Positions 9,991 through 19,696 of a stretch of DNA of 64,000 nt are shown piece by piece. This stretch comes from Mycolicibacterium sphagni (GTDB taxonomy: Bacteria > Actinomycetota > Actinomycetes > Mycobacteriales > Mycobacteriaceae), in assembly GCF_013337765.1 (NCBI RefSeq), contig NZ_VBSB01000002.1:124001-188000 (forward strand). Direction: 5' to 3'. Position 1 is the first letter of the stretch, and every line of letters begins with the position of its first letter. The translations under genes and the position numbers were made by a program. The notes below the pieces were generated by a model. The model was not told where the DNA came from, searched no databases, and saw only the letters and a program-made list of their open reading frames with translations.

Positions 9991-11287
9991 TCTCCTCGAG
10001 CATCTCGGTGACCAGAGCGGCGATCGGTGAACGTTCGCTGCGCATCAAGGTGATGTGGGCGAACAGCGGATGGCCCTTGAGCTTCTCGATGACCGCGGCC
10101 ACACCGTCATGGCGCCCGACCCGAAGATTGTCCCGCTGCGCGACGTCGTGGGTCAGGACCACCCGCGACCCGCTGCCCAACCTCGACAGCACGGTCAGCA
10201 GCACGTTGCGCTCCAGTGACTGCGCCTCGTCGACGATCACGAACGAGTCGTGTAGCGAACGGCCGCGGATGTGGGTCAGCGGCAGCACCTCGAGCATCCC
10301 GCGGGAGAGAACCTCCTCCAGCACCGCCGGTGAGGCGAGGCCTTCCAGGGTGTCGAAGACGGCCTGGGCCCACGGGCCCATCTTGTCGCTCTCGCTGCCC
10401 GGCAGATAGCCCAGATCCTGCCCGCCGACGGCGTACAGCGGCCGGAACACCACGACCTTGCGCTGGGTGCGCCGCTCCAGTACCGCCTCAAGACCCGCGC
10501 ACAATGCCAGCGCCGACTTGCCGGTGCCGGCCTTGCCGCCCAGCGACACGATGCCCACCGACTCGTCTTGCAGCAGATCGAGTGCGACGCGTTGTTCGGC
10601 GGACCTTCCCCGGAGGCCGAACACTTCGCGATCGCCGCGCACCAGCTGGACCTTCTTGTCCGCGTTCACCCGGCCCAGCGCGCTCGAGTTGGACCCGAGC
10701 AGCCGAACACCGGTGTGGCACGGGAGGTTACGGGCTTCTTCGAGGTCGATCTCACCGTCGGCGAAAATCGCGTCGACGTCCTCGCCGGCGACGTCGAGTT
10801 CGGTCATCCCCGTCCAGCCGGAGGTGATGACGTCCTGGGCGTGGTACTCGTCGGCCGACAGGCCCACCGCGCCGGCCTTCACCCGAAGCGGAATGTCCTT
10901 GCTGACCAACGTGACTCGCTTGCCCTCGGCTGCAAGGTTGGCGGCGACGGTGAGGATGCGGGTGTCATTGGTCTCGGTGCGGAACCCGGACGGCAGCACC
11001 GTCGGGTCGCTGTGGTTCAGTTCGACATGCAGTGTTCCGCCCTGTGTCCCAACGGGAATGGGCTCATCGAGACGACCGTGTTCCAGACGAAGATCGTCGA
11101 ACAACCGCAGCGCCTGTCGGGCGAACCAACCCAACTCGTGATGGTGGCGTTTAGCTTCCAGTTCACTGATGACCACGAGCGGTACCACCACTTCGTGTTC
11201 GGCGAACCGGGTGCATGCCCACGGGTCGGACAACAGAACTGAGGTGTCGAGCACATACGTCCGAACGGGCGACTGCGAATCGGTCAC
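9968..11287 (-). CDS. phoH2: PhoH2: PIN-domain RNase fused to PhoH ATPase
   Basis: A 439-residue two-domain protein. The N-terminal PIN ribonuclease domain (about residues 10-150) has the acidic residues expected for metal binding: Asp14 in VLDTSVLL, Glu42/44 in SELEAK and Asp108 in ETNDTR. The C-terminal PhoH domain has Walker [10 protein letters not shown] (about 250-258) and Walker B VDEAQ (about 352-356). Mycobacterial PhoH2 is reported to couple RNA helicase and RNase activity and to act as a toxin with a small upstream partner (PhoAT). GTG 11287 is chosen for its GAGGAG ribosome-binding site 7 bases upstream; 19 more residues would fit in frame without such a site. desA2 lies upstream in the same direction. 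Confidence 0.94.
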   Translation of the reverse strand: MTDSQSPVRTYVLDTSVLLSDPWACTRFAEHEVVVPLVVISELEAKRHHHELGWFARQALRLFDDLRLEHGRLDEPIPVGTQGGTLHVELNHSDPTVLPSGFRTETNDTRILTVAANLAAEGKRVTLVSKDIPLRVKAGAVGLSADEYHAQDVITSGWTGMTELDVAGEDVDAIFADGEIDLEEARNLPCHTGVRLLGSNSSALGRVNADKKVQLVRGDREVFGLRGRSAEQRVALDLLQDESVGIVSLGGKAGTGKSALALCAGLEAVLERRTQRKVVVFRPLYAVGGQDLGYLPGSESDKMGPWAQAVFDTLEGLASPAVLEEVLSRGMLEVLPLTHIRGRSLHDSFVIVDEAQSLERNVLLTVLSRLGSGSRVVLTHDVAQRDNLRVGRHDGVAAVIEKLKGHPLFAHITLMRSERSPIAALVTEMLEEISPGALP

Positions 11288-11303
11288 TGGGCGCTCCTCA
11301 GGT

Positions 11304-11417
11304 TCACGCGGTCCCCGCGAACCCCTCGGCGGACACTGCGGCACCAGGACCGGGACCGGTCCTGTCGTAGTCGAAACGATAGGTACCGCCCGGACAGCAG
11401 AGCATGTCGCTAGCCAT
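11304..11417 (-). CDS. Possible small ORF upstream of phoH2 (phoAT-like position)
   Basis: Between desA2 and phoH2 an ATG at 11417 opens a 37-codon frame that ends 17 bases before the phoH2 GTG. Its product contains [15 protein letters not shown] and no recognised domain. A second frame is open from 11400 (CTG, no ATG or GTG near its start) to a TGA at 11284-11286 that overlaps the phoH2 GTG by four bases (GTGA) and encodes a very Arg-rich peptide of about 38 residues. Either could be the small antitoxin-like partner described for mycobacterial phoH2. No good ribosome-binding site is visible for either, so translation is uncertain. Confidence 0.3.
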   Translation of the reverse strand: MASDMLCCPGGTYRFDYDRTGPGPGAAVSAEGFAGTA

Positions 11418-11471
11418 CGGAAGCGACGCTACTCCGGTCTCAGCCCGCGCGCCGATCGGCGCGCCGCCGCG

Positions 11472-12299
11472 TTATGAGCGAACGAATTTCTTCAGCACCG
11501 GCTCGTCGTCGAGGCCCCATGCCTTGATGCGATCGGAGATCACCTGGCGCGAGTCATCGAAGCCGAAAATGCCTGCCTGCTCGACGTTCTGCAGCTTGTC
11601 CTGGTACTCGATGATGTCGCCGCCGACCACACCGAATCCGACTGCGCGGCGGTTGATCGAGTTGATCGTCGAGTCACGATGAGTTTGCAGGCAGTGCGCG
11701 ACGAGGTTGGCAAAGAACGCTTCGTGCCGCTCCTCGTCGGTGGCGATCCGCCCGATCAAACCCTTGAGCACGGGGTCGTCGATCGTGGCCTCGAGGTTGC
11801 GGGTGAACACCGCGTGCGCGCGCTCGTAGAACGCCATGAACACCAGCGTCTCGATCTGCGAGAACTGCTCGGCCCGGTAGCCGCGCATCACGTGCTGGAC
11901 ACGGACGTCCTCGTTGGCCGTCGGGTCGAAGTTGCGGGTCACCACCAGGTAGTTCCGCAGCACGATGGCGTGCAGGTTCTCCTCGGCGGTCCAGCGACCC
12001 AACCAGCGGCCCCACTTGTCCTCCAGGACGAAGTGCTCGACCAGCTCGCGGTGATAGCCGGCGAGGTTGTCCTTGGTGATCAGGAGGATCTCGAGGGCGT
12101 CGACGATGTGGGCGGGGAGGGTCACCTGGGAGGGATCCCAGTCCGTGCCGCCCAGGAACGCGAAGTTCTCGCCCTGGTCGAACGGGACGTAGTCGTGGCC
12201 GTACCACTCGTCGGCAGTCTCCAGATACTGGACCAGGTTGTTGGCAACAACCGGCTCAAGTTCCAGGGTCAGCGCATTCGCGACAGGTTTCTGTGCCAT
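11472..12299 (-). CDS. desA2: Acyl-[acyl-carrier-protein] desaturase DesA2-like
   Basis: A 275-residue helical protein of the ferritin-like stearoyl-ACP desaturase family. Di-iron ligand segments TAEENLHA (about 105-112) and TDEERHEAFF (about 190-199) are present. The N-terminus AQKPVANALTLELEPVV matches mycobacterial DesA2, so ATG 12299 is preferred over an in-frame ATG 8 codons upstream. DesA2 is essential in mycobacteria and implicated in mycolic-acid precursor synthesis, although its catalytic role has been debated. The order glyA-desA2-phoH2 on one strand is as in M. tuberculosis. The gap to phoH2 is 184 bases, enough for a separate promoter. Confidence 0.92.
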   Translation of the reverse strand: MAQKPVANALTLELEPVVANNLVQYLETADEWYGHDYVPFDQGENFAFLGGTDWDPSQVTLPAHIVDALEILLITKDNLAGYHRELVEHFVLEDKWGRWLGRWTAEENLHAIVLRNYLVVTRNFDPTANEDVRVQHVMRGYRAEQFSQIETLVFMAFYERAHAVFTRNLEATIDDPVLKGLIGRIATDEERHEAFFANLVAHCLQTHRDSTINSINRRAVGFGVVGGDIIEYQDKLQNVEQAGIFGFDDSRQVISDRIKAWGLDDEPVLKKFVRS

Positions 12300-12356
12300 G
12301 AAGTAACTGTAACTCAAAGACACGGATGTCCGAAAATCCGGCCACCGGCGTTTCGT

Positions 12357-13823
12357 CTAGAGCGTCAGGCCCGGGTACAGCGGGTTGGCCGCAAGGAGCT
12401 CGCCCGAGGCGGCGTGGACCCGGTCCGCGACGCCGTCGGCGAGCTTGTACTTCGCCTTCGAGGTGCCCTCCGCTGTCGTGTTAGACAGCACGTCGACCAC
12501 CAACTCGGCGACCCGGTCGAACTCGGCAGGACCGAACCCACGAGTGGTCAGCGCCGGGGTGCCGAACCGGATGCCGCTGGAGTACCAGGCCCCGTTGGGG
12601 TCGTTCGGGATCGAGTTGCGGTTGGTGACGACGCCGGCGTCCAGCAGCGCGGACTCGGCCTGGCGGCCGGTCAGCCCGAAGGACTGCACGTCGAGCAGCA
12701 CCAGGTGGTTGTCGGTGCCGCCGGTGACCAGCCGGGCCCCCCGCTTGAGCAGACCCTCGGCGAACGCCTTGGCGTTGTCGGCGATCCGCTGGGCGTAGGC
12801 CTGGAATGACGGCTGGCGAGCCTCCGCCAGCGCGACGGCCTTGGCGGCCATCACGTGGGACAGCGGGCCGCCGAGCACCATCGGGCAGCCCTTGTCCACC
12901 GCGGGTGCGTACTCCTCGGTGGCCAGCACCAGCCCGCCACGCGGACCGCGCAGCGACTTGTGCGTGGTCGTGGTGGTGACATGGGCGTGCGGCACCGGGT
13001 CCTCGTCGCCGGTGAAGACCTTGCCGGCGACCAGTCCGGCGAAGTGCGCCATGTCGACCATCAGGGTGGCGCCGACCTCGTCGGCGATCTCGCGCATGGT
13101 GGCGAAGTTGATCCGCCGCGGGTAGGCCGAGTAGCCGGCCACCAGGATCAGCGGCTTGAACTCGCGGGCGGCGTTACGCACGGCGTCGTAGTCGATCAGC
13201 CCGGTTTCGGGGTGCGTACCGTAGCTGCGCTGATGGAACATCTTGCCGGAGATGTTGGGCCGGAAGCCGTGGGTGAGATGCCCGCCGGTGTCCAGCGACA
13301 TGCCGAGCAGGCGTTGGCTGCCCAGCCGCGCGCGCAGCCGTTCCCACTCGGCTTCGGATAGGTCGTTGACGTGCTTGACGCCGAGTTCCGACAGCGCAGG
13401 CGCCTCGATCCGGGTGCTCAGGATGGCCCAGAACGCGACGAGGTTGGCGTCGATACCGGAGTGCGGCTGGGCGTACGCGTAGGGGGCGCCGAAAAGCTCA
13501 CGGGCGTGCTCGGCGGCCAGTGCCTCGACGGTGTCGACGTTCTGGCACGCGGCGTAGAAGCGGTGCCCGACGGTGCCCTCGGCGTACTTGTCCGAGAACC
13601 AGGTGCCCATGGTCAGCAGCACCGCCGGCGAGGCGTAGTTCTCGCTGGCGATCAATTTGAGCGAATCCCGTTGATCGGCAAGCTCTTTGCGGGTGGCCGC
13701 GGCGATCCGCGGCTCGACTGATTCGATGACCTTCAGCGCGGCGCGGTAGGCCTCGCTGGCGGTGGCGGCATAGTCCGCGCCAGGGGCGGGCTCGTGCGTC
13801 GAAATAGTCGAGTCTGCGGTCAT
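12357..13823 (-). CDS. glyA: Serine hydroxymethyltransferase, long form
   Basis: A 488-residue PLP enzyme converting serine and tetrahydrofolate to glycine and methylene-THF. The PLP-lysine segment is [20 protein letters not shown] hallmarks [10 protein letters not shown] and [20 protein letters not shown] are present. The usual bacterial length is about 415-430 residues; here a longer N-terminus and an insertion (about residues 140-185, including [20 protein letters not shown]) make it a distinct long subtype. M. tuberculosis GlyA1, at the syntenic position, is about 426 residues as remembered. ATG 13823 lies 10 bases after the stop of the DUF885 gene, suggesting cotranscription; an in-frame start 10 codons upstream would overlap that gene. 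Confidence 0.92.
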   Translation of the reverse strand: MTADSTISTHEPAPGADYAATASEAYRAALKVIESVEPRIAAATRKELADQRDSLKLIASENYASPAVLLTMGTWFSDKYAEGTVGHRFYAACQNVDTVEALAAEHARELFGAPYAYAQPHSGIDANLVAFWAILSTRIEAPALSELGVKHVNDLSEAEWERLRARLGSQRLLGMSLDTGGHLTHGFRPNISGKMFHQRSYGTHPETGLIDYDAVRNAAREFKPLILVAGYSAYPRRINFATMREIADEVGATLMVDMAHFAGLVAGKVFTGDEDPVPHAHVTTTTTHKSLRGPRGGLVLATEEYAPAVDKGCPMVLGGPLSHVMAAKAVALAEARQPSFQAYAQRIADNAKAFAEGLLKRGARLVTGGTDNHLVLLDVQSFGLTGRQAESALLDAGVVTNRNSIPNDPNGAWYSSGIRFGTPALTTRGFGPAEFDRVAELVVDVLSNTTAEGTSKAKYKLADGVADRVHAASGELLAANPLYPGLTL

Positions 13824-13833
13824 GCGCCTAAGC

Positions 13834-15054
13834 CTATCCGCGCACGTCGACACGCAGCGCCGAGGGGATCAGCGGCTCGTCGAGCAGCCTCCCGAAGCGC
13901 TCGGTCAGGCCGACCCCGGCGGGCCGTTCGTCGAGCCACGTGCGCAGCAGCCGGTACCCCTCGACGTAGGTGCTCGTGTAGGCCCGCCACAGCGGCGAGG
14001 ACAGGAACCGCAGCATCTGCCGTGCCCTGGTGTCGTCGACCAGCAGCCAGCGCTGGAGGAAGGCGACGACGTCGTCGACGTCGCGGTGCTCGTCGTGCAA
14101 CATCAGCGCCGCGTCCTGGCGCACATCGGCCAGCGCCGCCGTCGCCTCCGACAACGCTTCGGCCCGCTCGCCGTCGAACCGCAGCCCCAGATCGGCGTAG
14201 ATCTCGGCGGCCCAGCGCCCCCAGCCCGGCCCGACCGCGGCGTGCAACGCCAGATCCGCCAGCCCCTCGGCCATCAGGCACTGCGGGGTGTTCACCAGGA
14301 AGATGGTCTGCTCCTGCTGGTCCAGCCCGGCCACCAGTCCGGCCTCCTTGCGGCAGTGCTCGGTGTGGTGGCCGGGATAGGACTCGTGGGCCACCAGCCG
14401 CGGCAGGTTGGCCATCTGCTGCTTGAGGTCGGCGTTGACCGCCACCGTCGAGCGGTAGTCGCCCTCGTAGTAGTTGAACCCCGACCATGGTTTGTCGGTC
14501 ACCACCTCGTAGACGATGGTCTCGGCATCCGGCAGCGGGTACGTCGCGCGGACGGTGTCCCGCAGCGCGCTGGAGAACGCGTGCATGCACTCCTCGAGGC
14601 GATCGGGCGGGATCTCGTCGGACCGGCGGTGGGCCTCCATCCGCTCGGTCAGCGGGCCGCTGCCACCGAGCACCTCGTCGATGCGGGCGTGGGCGGCGCG
14701 GTAGCGGTCCTGGTCGCCAAGGCTGATCTCGACGTCGAAATAGTTGCGCACCTCGTCGACGAAACCGACCTGCTCACCGGCGAACTTGCGCGCCGAGAAC
14801 GCCAGGGCGCGAAGGTGTGCGCCGATGAAGTCGGCCCGCTGGTCGGTGAAGCCCGCTTCGCGCGGAACCTGCGGCAGCTCGGCCAGCAGCCGGTCGGCCT
14901 GGCGGGCCAGTTCGGCCGGTTCGGGAGCGGGTTCGTCGGCGACCGCGCGCCGTAGTTCGGGGTCGCCGGTGAAGGAGTCGACGTAGCCCTCCTCGATGCG
15001 GTCGAAGCGCAAACCGAGGGTCAAGTAGTCGCGGATGAGGGTGCCGGGCTGCAT
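13834..15054 (-). CDS. DUF885 family protein (gluzincin-like putative peptidase)
   Basis: A 406-residue protein of the DUF885 family. The hallmark [11 protein letters not shown] near residues 250-260 resembles a zinc-metallopeptidase HExxxGHH motif, and a conserved Glu-containing helix, [16 protein letters not shown], follows about 40 residues later. No signal peptide is seen, so it is probably cytoplasmic. Substrate unknown. The start at ATG 15054 fits the family N-terminus ([18 protein letters not shown]); a longer frame to 15135 would overlap coaA. It is divergent from coaA and 10 bases upstream of glyA. Confidence 0.85.
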   Translation of the reverse strand: MQPGTLIRDYLTLGLRFDRIEEGYVDSFTGDPELRRAVADEPAPEPAELARQADRLLAELPQVPREAGFTDQRADFIGAHLRALAFSARKFAGEQVGFVDEVRNYFDVEISLGDQDRYRAAHARIDEVLGGSGPLTERMEAHRRSDEIPPDRLEECMHAFSSALRDTVRATYPLPDAETIVYEVVTDKPWSGFNYYEGDYRSTVAVNADLKQQMANLPRLVAHESYPGHHTEHCRKEAGLVAGLDQQEQTIFLVNTPQCLMAEGLADLALHAAVGPGWGRWAAEIYADLGLRFDGERAEALSEATAALADVRQDAALMLHDEHRDVDDVVAFLQRWLLVDDTRARQMLRFLSSPLWRAYTSTYVEGYRLLRTWLDERPAGVGLTERFGRLLDEPLIPSALRVDVRG

Positions 15055-15084
15055 GTCAACCAAGCTAACTGCAAGACTGGCACG

Positions 15085-16023
15085 ATGGCGCGGCTGAGTG
15101 AACCCAGCCCTTACGTCGAGTTCGACCGGAGTCAATGGCGTTCACTGCGCATGTCGACCCCGTTGAAGCTGACGGAGGACGAGCTGGTTGGGCTGCGCGG
15201 TCTGGGTGAGCAGGTCGACCTGCTCGAGGTCGAAGAGGTCTACCTGCCGCTGGCCCGGTTGATCCATCTGCAGGTGGCCGCCCGGCAACGGCTGTTCGCC
15301 GCGACCTCCGAATTCCTCGGCGAACCGCAACAGAGCCCCGGCCGACCGGTGCCGTTCATCATCGGCGTCGCAGGCAGCGTGGCCGTCGGGAAGTCCACCA
15401 CCGCGCGTGTCCTGCAGGCACTGCTGGCCCGTTGGGAGCACCACCCCCGCGTCGACCTGGTCACCACCGATGGTTTCCTCTATCCCAACGCCGAGCTCTC
15501 TCGTCGAAACCTCATGCACCGCAAGGGGTTTCCGGAGAGCTACAACCGGCGTTCACTGATGCGTTTCGTGACGACGGTGAAGTCCGGCGCTGACCAGGTC
15601 TGCGCTCCGGTGTACTCACACCTGATCTACGACATCGTCCCCGGCGAGAAACACGTCGTCACCCACCCGGACATCCTGATCCTCGAGGGGCTCAACGTTC
15701 TGCAGACAGGTCCGACCCTGATGGTGTCGGACCTGTTCGACTTCTCGGTGTACGTCGACGCCCGCATCGAGGACATCGAGCAGTGGTACATCTACCGCTT
15801 CCTGGCGATGCGGGCCGGCGCGTTCGCCAACCCGGCCTCGCACTTCCATCACTACGCGGGATTGACCGACACCCAGGCCGTCGCCGCCGCCCGCGATATC
15901 TGGCGATCGATCAACCGGCCCAACCTGATCGAGAACATCCTGCCGACCCGTCCGCGCGCAACGCTGGTGTTGCGCAAGGACGCCGACCACTCGATCAACC
16001 GGTTGCGGCTGCGCAAGCTCTAG
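15085..16023 (+). CDS. coaA: Type I pantothenate kinase CoaA
   Basis: A 312-residue kinase that phosphorylates pantothenate in the first committed step of coenzyme A synthesis. The P-loop [12 protein letters not shown] lies at about residues 94-105. The pantothenate and ATP-binding segments [15 protein letters not shown] and [10 protein letters not shown] follow. The length matches M. tuberculosis CoaA (Rv1092c). The start is ATG 15085; the gap to the divergent DUF885 gene is 30 bases, so the promoters overlap. The stop overlaps the 3' end of the convergent hypothetical gene by 4 bases. Confidence 0.97.
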   Translation: MARLSEPSPYVEFDRSQWRSLRMSTPLKLTEDELVGLRGLGEQVDLLEVEEVYLPLARLIHLQVAARQRLFAATSEFLGEPQQSPGRPVPFIIGVAGSVAVGKSTTARVLQALLARWEHHPRVDLVTTDGFLYPNAELSRRNLMHRKGFPESYNRRSLMRFVTTVKSGADQVCAPVYSHLIYDIVPGEKHVVTHPDILILEGLNVLQTGPTLMVSDLFDFSVYVDARIEDIEQWYIYRFLAMRAGAFANPASHFHHYAGLTDTQAVAAARDIWRSINRPNLIENILPTRPRATLVLRKDADHSINRLRLRKL

Positions 16024-16442
16024 TTCGTCGGGACGCCGGTCAGCGGGTTGAGCCGCAGCACCGGCATCGGGAACGAGAACTCCGCGTCGACGGCGTCGGG
16101 ATGGTCGTAGAGACCAATCGTGTAGAGACCCGCGGTGTACACCGTGATCGGCAGCTGATGGGCGAAGACCCGGAACTTCACCGGGCTGCCGGGGTTGTCC
16201 GGCCACTGCCAGGCGAACTCCAGCAGTCCGACCCGCTCCCCCTCCGGCGACTTCGCGACGATGAACCGGCGCGGCTCGTAGTCGGTGCCCCCAGCCGTGT
16301 GCACGGCCAGCACCAGCGGCACGGTGATCTGCGCCGGAAGACTTTCGACGTAGCAACTGGTCATTGGGAAGCCTTCTGCGGTGACCCCACCCGCTTCCTC
16401 CAGGACCGCCTTACGTGCGGCGGCGAACGCTACGACATGCAT
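16020..16442 (-). CDS. Conserved hypothetical soluble protein
   Basis: A 140-residue protein without signal peptide or membrane helix. After an N-terminal segment ([19 protein letters not shown]) it appears beta-rich ([12 protein letters not shown], then [10 protein letters not shown], then [25 protein letters not shown]), resembling a small beta-sandwich. I do not recognise the family with confidence. ATG 16442 is chosen over an ATG six codons upstream because codon 2 onward fits a soluble start; both are possible. It is convergent with coaA and 21 bases downstream-facing from a membrane protein gene on the same strand. Confidence 0.6.
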   Translation of the reverse strand: MHVVAFAAARKAVLEEAGGVTAEGFPMTSCYVESLPAQITVPLVLAVHTAGGTDYEPRRFIVAKSPEGERVGLLEFAWQWPDNPGSPVKFRVFAHQLPITVYTAGLYTIGLYDHPDAVDAEFSFPMPVLRLNPLTGVPTN

Positions 16443-16463
16443 AGTCGCAACCCTAGTCACCGA

Positions 16464-16862
16464 TCAGGCTTTGATGCGGCGCACCCCGAGGTACTGCAGA
16501 TCGGCGAACACCAGCGTGTACACGCCACTGGCCAGGGTGACGACCACACCCGCGGTCGTCACGTCGAGGGCCAACACTGCGACCACCGCCGCGACGGTGA
16601 AGACGATATTGGCGATCGCGGTGGCGATACCCGCCGTGCGCACCCGCTGCAGCCCGGCCGCGGCGAACACCACGATCGCGTACATGACGAAGACGACGCC
16701 CGTGCCGAATTCGGCTGCCTTCGAGAACCCGGTGAATTCCGATAGCGGTCCTGCCGCGGCCATCAGGGCGATACCGGCGAGCCCGGACAGTACGGCGTCG
16801 GCGCGCATGGCCAGGCGCAGGAGCGAGTCGGTGGACGCTGTGGTGGACAGAGCGGTGGTCAT
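16464..16862 (-). CDS. Small four-helix membrane protein, paralogue A
   Basis: A 132-residue integral membrane protein with about four hydrophobic helices. It shares a plan with its upstream neighbour at 16963-17382: a Thr/Ser-rich start, then DSLLRLAMRADAVLSG in one and DSLLRFAMRLDATLTG in the other, four helices, and the same end, LQYLGVRR. The two are clearly paralogues in tandem. ATG 16862 is supported by an AAGGGA ribosome-binding site 6-7 bases upstream. Function unknown; the 100-base gap between the copies could hold a separate promoter. Confidence 0.78.
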   Translation of the reverse strand: MTTALSTTASTDSLLRLAMRADAVLSGLAGIALMAAAGPLSEFTGFSKAAEFGTGVVFVMYAIVVFAAAGLQRVRTAGIATAIANIVFTVAAVVAVLALDVTTAGVVVTLASGVYTLVFADLQYLGVRRIKA

Positions 16863-16962
16863 GAGAGTTCCCTTCGTGGTTGGTGATTGAGCATCGAAGT
16901 GCCGGTGCGGGGCGGCACGCCGTAACCTCTTGCGGCGGCGCCCCACACCGGCGGGGCAGGAG

Positions 16963-17382
16963 TCACACCAGACGGCGCACTCCGAGGTACTGCAGGACAG
17001 CGAACGTGGCGGTGTAGAGACTGACGGCGACCAAGGTGATGACCCCGAACGTGGTCAGCGGCAACACCCCGACCGCGGCGATGGCAAGCAATCCAGCCGT
17101 GCCCACGCCGTTGAACATCGCCATGGCGGCACCGACCCGACGAAGGTCGGGCGTGGCGGCCAGCGCGTAGACGACGAGGCCGCAGAGCACGAACGCCGCC
17201 CCCGCGATATAGCTCTGGGCCGCGGTCAGGCCCGTCGCCCGGGCCAGTGGGTCGGCCATGGCCGCGATGGCCAGTCCGAGCACGCCGGTGAGTGTGGCGT
17301 CCAGGCGCATCGCGAAGCGCAGTAGTGAATCGGTGGAATCAGAGAGCGGTTGGCTTCTGGTGATGATGGCGGTCATGTCCAT
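16963..17382 (-). CDS. Small four-helix membrane protein, paralogue B
   Basis: A 139-residue membrane protein, paralogous to the gene at 16464-16862. It has the shared DSLLR-(x)-AMR-(x)-DA segment near residue 20, four hydrophobic helices (GLAIAAMADPL region, YIAGAAFVLCGLVVYALA, GLLAIAAVGVL, ITLVAVSLYTATFAVLQYLG) and the LQYLGVRR end. Two ATGs at 17382 and 17376 are possible. The frame continues upstream to 17460, but that part overlaps the end of the next gene and lacks membrane-protein character. Function unknown. Confidence 0.72.
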   Translation of the reverse strand: MDMTAIITRSQPLSDSTDSLLRFAMRLDATLTGVLGLAIAAMADPLARATGLTAAQSYIAGAAFVLCGLVVYALAATPDLRRVGAAMAMFNGVGTAGLLAIAAVGVLPLTTFGVITLVAVSLYTATFAVLQYLGVRRLV

Positions 17383-17446
17383 CACGGTGCTCGTCAAAGC
17401 ACTGCCAGATCGACGCTCGGCGCTGCCAACTACTGCCAGCCCCAGC

Positions 17447-18817
17447 TCAGGCTTGTGCAACCGCCGTTCGCGAGCGCAGATCCGCGGCGATCAAGCGGGC
17501 CGCGGCATTCTGCCAGTTGTGCAGTGAGCGCTGTGGCACCTCGGTAACCAACCACTGCCACGCCTGCCGGGCCACCGGGTCCAGCCCGGCGGCGGTCGCG
17601 TTCTGGGCATAGGCCCGCACGCCGACGACGTACGGGAAGTACAGCGAGTTGTAGTAGCGCCACTGCTCGGTGGTGCCGAACTCGCCGCCGTCGCGCGGTT
17701 TGAGCCGGGCGATGTGCTCTGCCAGCAGTGCCTTGAGCTCATTGGCCCGTTCCACCGGCTGATCGACCGCCCCGCGGGCGGTCAGCCGCTCGTCGATGAC
17801 GGGCAACTGGGTCAGCGGGCTGGCGACAAGCTTGGACAGATCCCCGTAATGGCCCAGTGCCCGACGGGTCAGCCGCGCGAAGGCCTCGTCGTCCAGGACA
17901 TCGAGCGGATTGGTCGCGACCAAGGGCAGCGCGGCCTCGGCGCCGCGCAGCGCGGCTCGTTCGGCGCGCAGCGCCGGCGAGCGCGAGAAGGCCAGCCGGT
18001 CCAGCAGGCCCGCCAGCGGGTCGGCCAGCACGTTGATGGCGATCGCGACGGCAAGGCTGGTGAACAGCAGCACGGTCAGGGCGGTGCGCCCCGGCCCGTC
18101 GGCCGCAGTGACCGCCATCCCGATCAGCGACTGGCCACCGAACAGCGCAGCCACCACCAGCGTTCCGGTGAACGACCGCAACATGTCGGCACGCAGCGCC
18201 TGGCCCTCGTCGAATGCGTCCCACAATGCGACCGCCACACCCAGCAGCAGCACGTCGAAACAGGTCGACGCCAACGCCAGCCAGCTCGGCACCAAGCCGA
18301 GCGGGATCACCAGGATCGCGTTGCCGAGCGCGAAGAACAACGTCGCGACGATCACCACACCGGCCACCCGGCCAGGCTGCGCGGGCCGTCGTACCGCGGC
18401 CACCATCGCGCCCAGCGTCGACACCGAGATCGCCGCGAACATCACCCAGTGCCCGGGCCGCAGCGGGCCGACCACACTGCCGGCCATCACCGCGCCCACC
18501 ACCGTCACCGCGGCGACGACGGCGATCAGTGCCCACTCGGTGGCCCGGCTGCGCCAGGTGTCGATCGGCCGGGCCAATTCGAGGACGACGGCGAACCAGG
18601 CCACCCCCGGCACCGCGACGAGATAGATCTCGATCTGGCCGAGCAGCTCGGCGTGGGCGACGCTCACCACCCGCACCGCGTCCAGCGCCACCACGGCGGC
18701 GAATCCGCACAGCCCGACCGAGGCCAGCGCCAGCACCGGCTTGCGCGGGTCCCGCGCCAGCAGATACAAGCCCAGCCACCAGCTCAACGTGAAGACCACT
18801 GCCGACAGCGCAGCCAT
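17447..18817 (-). CDS. Multi-pass membrane protein with cytosolic C-terminal domain, unknown
   Basis: A 456-residue protein. The first about 270 residues hold about eight hydrophobic helices. A soluble, Leu/Arg-rich domain follows (about residues 280-456) with [26 protein letters not shown] and, near the end, [18 protein letters not shown] and [20 protein letters not shown]. The layout recalls membrane sensors with an N-terminal multi-helix module, but no kinase, cyclase or phosphatase motif is visible in the C-terminal part. It may be a regulatory or scaffold protein. The start at 18817 gives an immediate first helix ([18 protein letters not shown]). Confidence 0.7.
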   Translation of the reverse strand: MAALSAVVFTLSWWLGLYLLARDPRKPVLALASVGLCGFAAVVALDAVRVVSVAHAELLGQIEIYLVAVPGVAWFAVVLELARPIDTWRSRATEWALIAVVAAVTVVGAVMAGSVVGPLRPGHWVMFAAISVSTLGAMVAAVRRPAQPGRVAGVVIVATLFFALGNAILVIPLGLVPSWLALASTCFDVLLLGVAVALWDAFDEGQALRADMLRSFTGTLVVAALFGGQSLIGMAVTAADGPGRTALTVLLFTSLAVAIAINVLADPLAGLLDRLAFSRSPALRAERAALRGAEAALPLVATNPLDVLDDEAFARLTRRALGHYGDLSKLVASPLTQLPVIDERLTARGAVDQPVERANELKALLAEHIARLKPRDGGEFGTTEQWRYYNSLYFPYVVGVRAYAQNATAAGLDPVARQAWQWLVTEVPQRSLHNWQNAAARLIAADLRSRTAVAQA

Positions 18818-18844
18818 GGCTCCAGTGTGGCAGGCGGGTGTGAC

Positions 18845-19642
18845 TTACACGCCGAAGCGGCGGTGCCTACGGCTGTAGGCGCGCAGCGCGCGCAGGAAGT
18901 CGACCCGCCGGAACGCCGGCCAATGCGCCTCGGTGAACCACATCTCCGAGTACGCGCTCTGCCACAACAGAAACCCGGAGAGCCGCTGCTCCCCCGAGGT
19001 CCGGATCACCAGATCGGGGTCGGGCTGACCGGAGGTGTAGAGATTCTCCGAGATGCCGTCGATCGTGACGGATTCGATCAGCTGCTCGGCGCTGGCGCCG
19101 TTGGCGAGCTGCTTGCTCAGCAGCGCCCGTACCGCGTCAACGATCTCCTGGCGTCCGCCGTAACCGACGGCGACGTTGACGTGAAACGACGCCGTGGGCG
19201 CCACCGACGCGGTGCTGTCGACGGCTTCGCGCAGCCGCTTGGCCGGTTCCTCACCGAGCAGCTCGAGATCACCGACGGTCCGCACACTCCAGCGGTTGGC
19301 GGGTGCACAGATCTGTTCGACGACGTCGGTGATGATGTCGATCAGCGACGACAGTTCGTCGGGATCGCGCTGCAAATTCTCGGTGGACAGCAGGTAGATC
19401 GTGGCCATCTCGATGCCGGATTCTGCGCACCAGCGCAGCATTTCGGCGATCTTGGCCGCGCCCATCAGATACCCGTATGCCACATCGTCGTGACCAGCAT
19501 CACGAGCCCACCGCCGGTTGCCGTCGCACAGAACGGCGATATGGCGGGGGAGCTGGGACTTGGAGCGCGCCAGCTCCTGGCGCAGCCGCATCTCGTAGAG
19601 CCGGTAGGCCGGATCTTTGAGGCGAGGCGGAATGATCTCCAC
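18845..19642 (-). CDS. Short-chain Z-isoprenyl diphosphate synthase (Rv1086-like)
   Basis: A 265-residue cis-prenyltransferase of the UppS family. The substrate and metal site is DGNRRWAR at about residues 40-47, with the downstream signature segments [12 protein letters not shown] and [19 protein letters not shown] and the EMWF segment. Its best match from memory is M. tuberculosis Rv1086, which makes Z,E-farnesyl diphosphate for decaprenyl phosphate, the carrier of arabinan and linker synthesis. The N-terminus [11 protein letters not shown] aligns with that protein, supporting GTG 19642. A longer frame to 19834 would overlap the divergent hemolysin-III gene. No ribosome-binding site is present, consistent with a leaderless transcript. 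Confidence 0.92.
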   Translation of the reverse strand: MEIIPPRLKDPAYRLYEMRLRQELARSKSQLPRHIAVLCDGNRRWARDAGHDDVAYGYLMGAAKIAEMLRWCAESGIEMATIYLLSTENLQRDPDELSSLIDIITDVVEQICAPANRWSVRTVGDLELLGEEPAKRLREAVDSTASVAPTASFHVNVAVGYGGRQEIVDAVRALLSKQLANGASAEQLIESVTIDGISENLYTSGQPDPDLVIRTSGEQRLSGFLLWQSAYSEMWFTEAHWPAFRRVDFLRALRAYSRRHRRFGV

Positions 19643-19650
19643 GACAAACC

Positions 19651-19656
19651 AGACTA
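19651..19656 (-). promoter_or_regulatory. -10 hexamer, leaderless promoter of the Z-prenyl synthase gene
   Basis: On the minus strand the hexamer is TAGTCT (TANNNT type), 8 bases before GTG 19642. There is no ribosome-binding site in between. This fits leaderless initiation at the GTG, common in mycobacteria. Confidence 0.45.
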
Positions 19657-19696
19657 CTGTGACGAGCAGGTGCCCCCCGGCGCGAATGGAGGTGTC

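Noticed and set aside
17714..19696. Very long plus-strand frame upstream of the hemolysin-III gene
   Set aside because: The first two thirds are antisense to the membrane protein and prenyl synthase genes and rich in Arg/Gln/His; the true start is ATG 19697 with a ribosome-binding site.
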